From contig NZ_BMFQ01000002.1 of the NCBI RefSeq assembly GCF_014638915.1, forward strand, positions 434,001 to 498,000: a DNA stretch of 64,000 bases. Reading direction: 5' to 3'. Position numbers and translations under genes: made by a program. The stretch is from Xanthomarina arctica. Lineage in GTDB: Bacteria; Bacteroidota; Bacteroidia; Flavobacteriales; Flavobacteriaceae. Below the pieces are notes generated by a model that searched no databases, had not been told where the DNA came from, and was given only the letters and a program-made list of their open reading frames with translations. Below, one piece after another: positions 62,664 to 64,000 of the stretch (its first letter is position 1; every line of letters starts with the position of its first letter).

Positions 62664-63440
62664 ATGATACAAACGCAACAACTTAGCTATGCTATCGGAA
62701 ATAAAACCATTTTGGAAGATGTTTCTATATCTTTTCAACCTGGAAAATTACACCTTATTATTGGACCTAATGGCGCTGGGAAATCGACCTTAGTTAAATT
62801 GATTTCCGGACAAATAATAGCTTCAAAAGGAACGATTCATTACGATTCTAAAATATTAAAGACTTTATCTATTACTGAGTTGGCTAAAATTAGGGCCGTT
62901 TTATCCCAAAATATAGAATTGGCTTTTCCTTTAAAGGTAGCAGAAGTAGTCATGATGGGGCGTTATCCACATTTTACTTCAAAACCAAAGGCAAAAGATG
63001 AGCAAGCCTGTCAAGAAGCAATGGAATTTTTTGATGTTAGTAATTTAGCACATCGCGATTATATGACTTTAAGTGGGGGCGAAAAACAACGTGTTCATTT
63101 TGCTCGCGTTACTGCACAAATTTGGTACCCAATAGAAAATTATTGTAGACATCTTATTTTAGATGAACCTTTGACTTTTTTAGATGTGCACTACCAGTTT
63201 CATTTTATGCACAAGCTAATAGAGTTGCTAAAACAAAAAGATATAATAGTGATTGGCGTGGTTCATGATCTGAATTTAGCGGCTAAATTTGCTAATCAAA
63301 TTTTATTACTTCATCAAGGAAAAGTTTTAGCAAATGGTTCACCAAATGATGTTTTAACCAAACAAAACATTAAAAAAGCTTACCAATTAGAACCTGTTTT
63401 CTATAAAACCGAAAAAACGACTTATTTGTTTTTTGAATGA
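62664..63440 (+). CDS. hmuV: heme ABC transporter ATP-binding protein
   Basis: A 258-residue ABC ATPase. Walker A is GPNGAGKST (34-42), the Q-loop is VLSQNIELAFP, the family signature is LSGGEKQRVHFAR, Walker B is HLILDEPLTFLDVHYQ, and the H-loop is VVHDLNLAA. MMGRYPHF after the Q-loop is the hallmark of heme (HmuV) and related B12/iron ATPases. It powers the HmuU permease. It is the last gene of the cluster, and no rho-independent terminator is obvious behind it. Confidence 0.93.
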   Translation: MIQTQQLSYAIGNKTILEDVSISFQPGKLHLIIGPNGAGKSTLVKLISGQIIASKGTIHYDSKILKTLSITELAKIRAVLSQNIELAFPLKVAEVVMMGRYPHFTSKPKAKDEQACQEAMEFFDVSNLAHRDYMTLSGGEKQRVHFARVTAQIWYPIENYCRHLILDEPLTFLDVHYQFHFMHKLIELLKQKDIIVIGVVHDLNLAAKFANQILLLHQGKVLANGSPNDVLTKQNIKKAYQLEPVFYKTEKTTYLFFE

Positions 63441-63527
63441 ACCTAGTTTTAAAATTAAATTATGCTAGGCGATTTCAACAAATTGTATTTTTAACAAAAT
63501 GTTAAGGTTTTTGTTTGTAACACATTG

Positions 63528-63535
63528 TATTTTTG
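63528..63535 (+). promoter_or_regulatory. -7 element TATTTTTG of the M61 peptidase gene
   Basis: A TAnnTTTG match, 34 bp before the ATG at 63569. TTTG-like sequences lie upstream but at a shorter spacing than usual, so only the -7 half is called. Confidence 0.4.
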
Positions 63536-63568
63536 GACGTCATACTTAAAATTAAAATAACCATCATA

Positions 63569-64000
63569 ATGAAGAAATTATTTACCACTCTAGGTTTAAG
63601 TTTATTACTTGTCGCCTGTGGCACATCCACAAAAACTACTGCAGATTTAGCAGTAAATACTCCTATTGATACGTCAATAGATTTAACTAAAGTTACTAAC
63701 GATCAGGTACCTGTAACTATTAATCCAGGTAGATTTACCGTGGAAACTGTTACTTACAGATTACCAAAAGTAGTTCAAGGTACTTATTCTGTAAGTGATT
63801 TTGGAAAGTATGTGGACGATTTCAAAGCATACGATTATAATGGAGCAGAATTAGTGGCAAATAAAATAGACACCAATACTTGGACTATTGGCGGAGCTAC
63901 TAACTTAGATTATATTACCTATTATGTAAACGATACATTTGATATTGAGGTTTCTGGTGGTATTGGTGGAGATACGCCTTTTTCTCCAGCAGGAACAAAT
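63569..64000 (+). CDS. M61 family metallopeptidase lipoprotein (3'-truncated by window edge)
   Basis: 144 codons are visible before the window ends. The signal peptide MKKLFTTLGLSLLLVACGTS places Cys17 at the lipobox. The N-terminal domain YRLPKVVQGTYSVSDFGKYV (about 70-90), followed by a Thr/Ile/Tyr-rich segment, is that of M61 (glycyl aminopeptidase-type) proteins, whose beta-sandwich precedes the zinc HExxH domain. That catalytic part lies beyond the edge, so activity cannot be judged. It is preceded by its own -7 element and so is separate from the heme operon. Confidence 0.85.
   Translation, partial: MKKLFTTLGLSLLLVACGTSTKTTADLAVNTPIDTSIDLTKVTNDQVPVTINPGRFTVETVTYRLPKVVQGTYSVSDFGKYVDDFKAYDYNGAELVANKIDTNTWTIGGATNLDYITYYVNDTFDIEVSGGIGGDTPFSPAGTN

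Noticed and set aside
1-64000. CRISPR arrays, tRNA or rRNA genes, phage genes
   Set aside because: I scanned for evenly spaced repeats, TTC-loop (T-arm) sequences and integrase or capsid-like proteins and found none.

Overview
The window comes from a low-GC member of the Bacteroidota, most likely a marine Flavobacteriaceae. The signs are type IX secretion (T9SS) C-terminal sorting domains, DUF4249 and SusC-like TonB receptors, a BatA-type vWA protein, a YfhO protein, -7 promoter elements of the Bacteroidetes form TAnnTTTG, several TTG starts, and an SPT-like acyltransferase of the sulfonolipid type. It is almost entirely housekeeping and envelope sequence. I see no phage, transposase, CRISPR array, rRNA or tRNA.

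Layout. 1-4.5 kb: glyoxylate shunt (aceB, entering from the left edge, then aceA) followed by a glyoxylate-type class V aminotransferase. 4.5-8.6 kb: a GNAT protein and formimidoylglutamase, a membrane-anchored coiled-coil protein, imidazolonepropionase (histidine catabolism), and a decayed gene fragment behind hutI. 8.7-17 kb: two T9SS cargo proteins, fumC, an APC permease, a 58-residue membrane protein and a large outer-membrane barrel. 17-20.5 kb: prfB-arsC (prfB needs a programmed +1 frameshift), threonine aldolase, a YegP protein and YbaB. 20.5-27.3 kb: oligopeptidase, a CBS/cysteine-synthase-like enzyme next to a cysteate/serine acyltransferase-like enzyme, and a convergent pair made of an acyltransferase-fold protein and an outer-membrane channel-like protein; this is a candidate sulfonolipid (capnine) locus. 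27.5-33 kb: DUF4834, YfhO, glycosyltransferase and flippase, a surface-polysaccharide block.

33-44.3 kb: a Tyr/Asn-rich repeat protein, a lipoprotein-form peptide deformylase, DUF3667, uvrA, an ECF sigma factor with a 48-residue follower, an endonuclease III without iron-sulfur cysteines, Bcp, a conserved 483-residue protein of unknown function, and an MBL hydrolase. 44.3-52.1 kb: a five-gene minus-strand outer-membrane uptake operon (secreted protein, TonB receptor with STN domain, two tandem DUF4249 lipoproteins with mosaic similarity, and an MG2-like protein). 52.1-57.5 kb: esterase, DUF4870 protein, a dihydroorotase-like protein that has lost its metal histidines, BatA, and a two-domain glycosyltransferase. 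57.7-63.4 kb: a heme-type uptake operon (small protein, TonB receptor, hmuTUV). The right edge cuts an M61 metallopeptidase lipoprotein.

The most interesting items are the putative sulfonolipid locus and its neighbouring acyltransferase, the mosaic DUF4249 duplication, the exported deformylase, the degenerate dihydroorotase, the cysteine-free Nth, the recoded prfB and the gene remnant after hutI.
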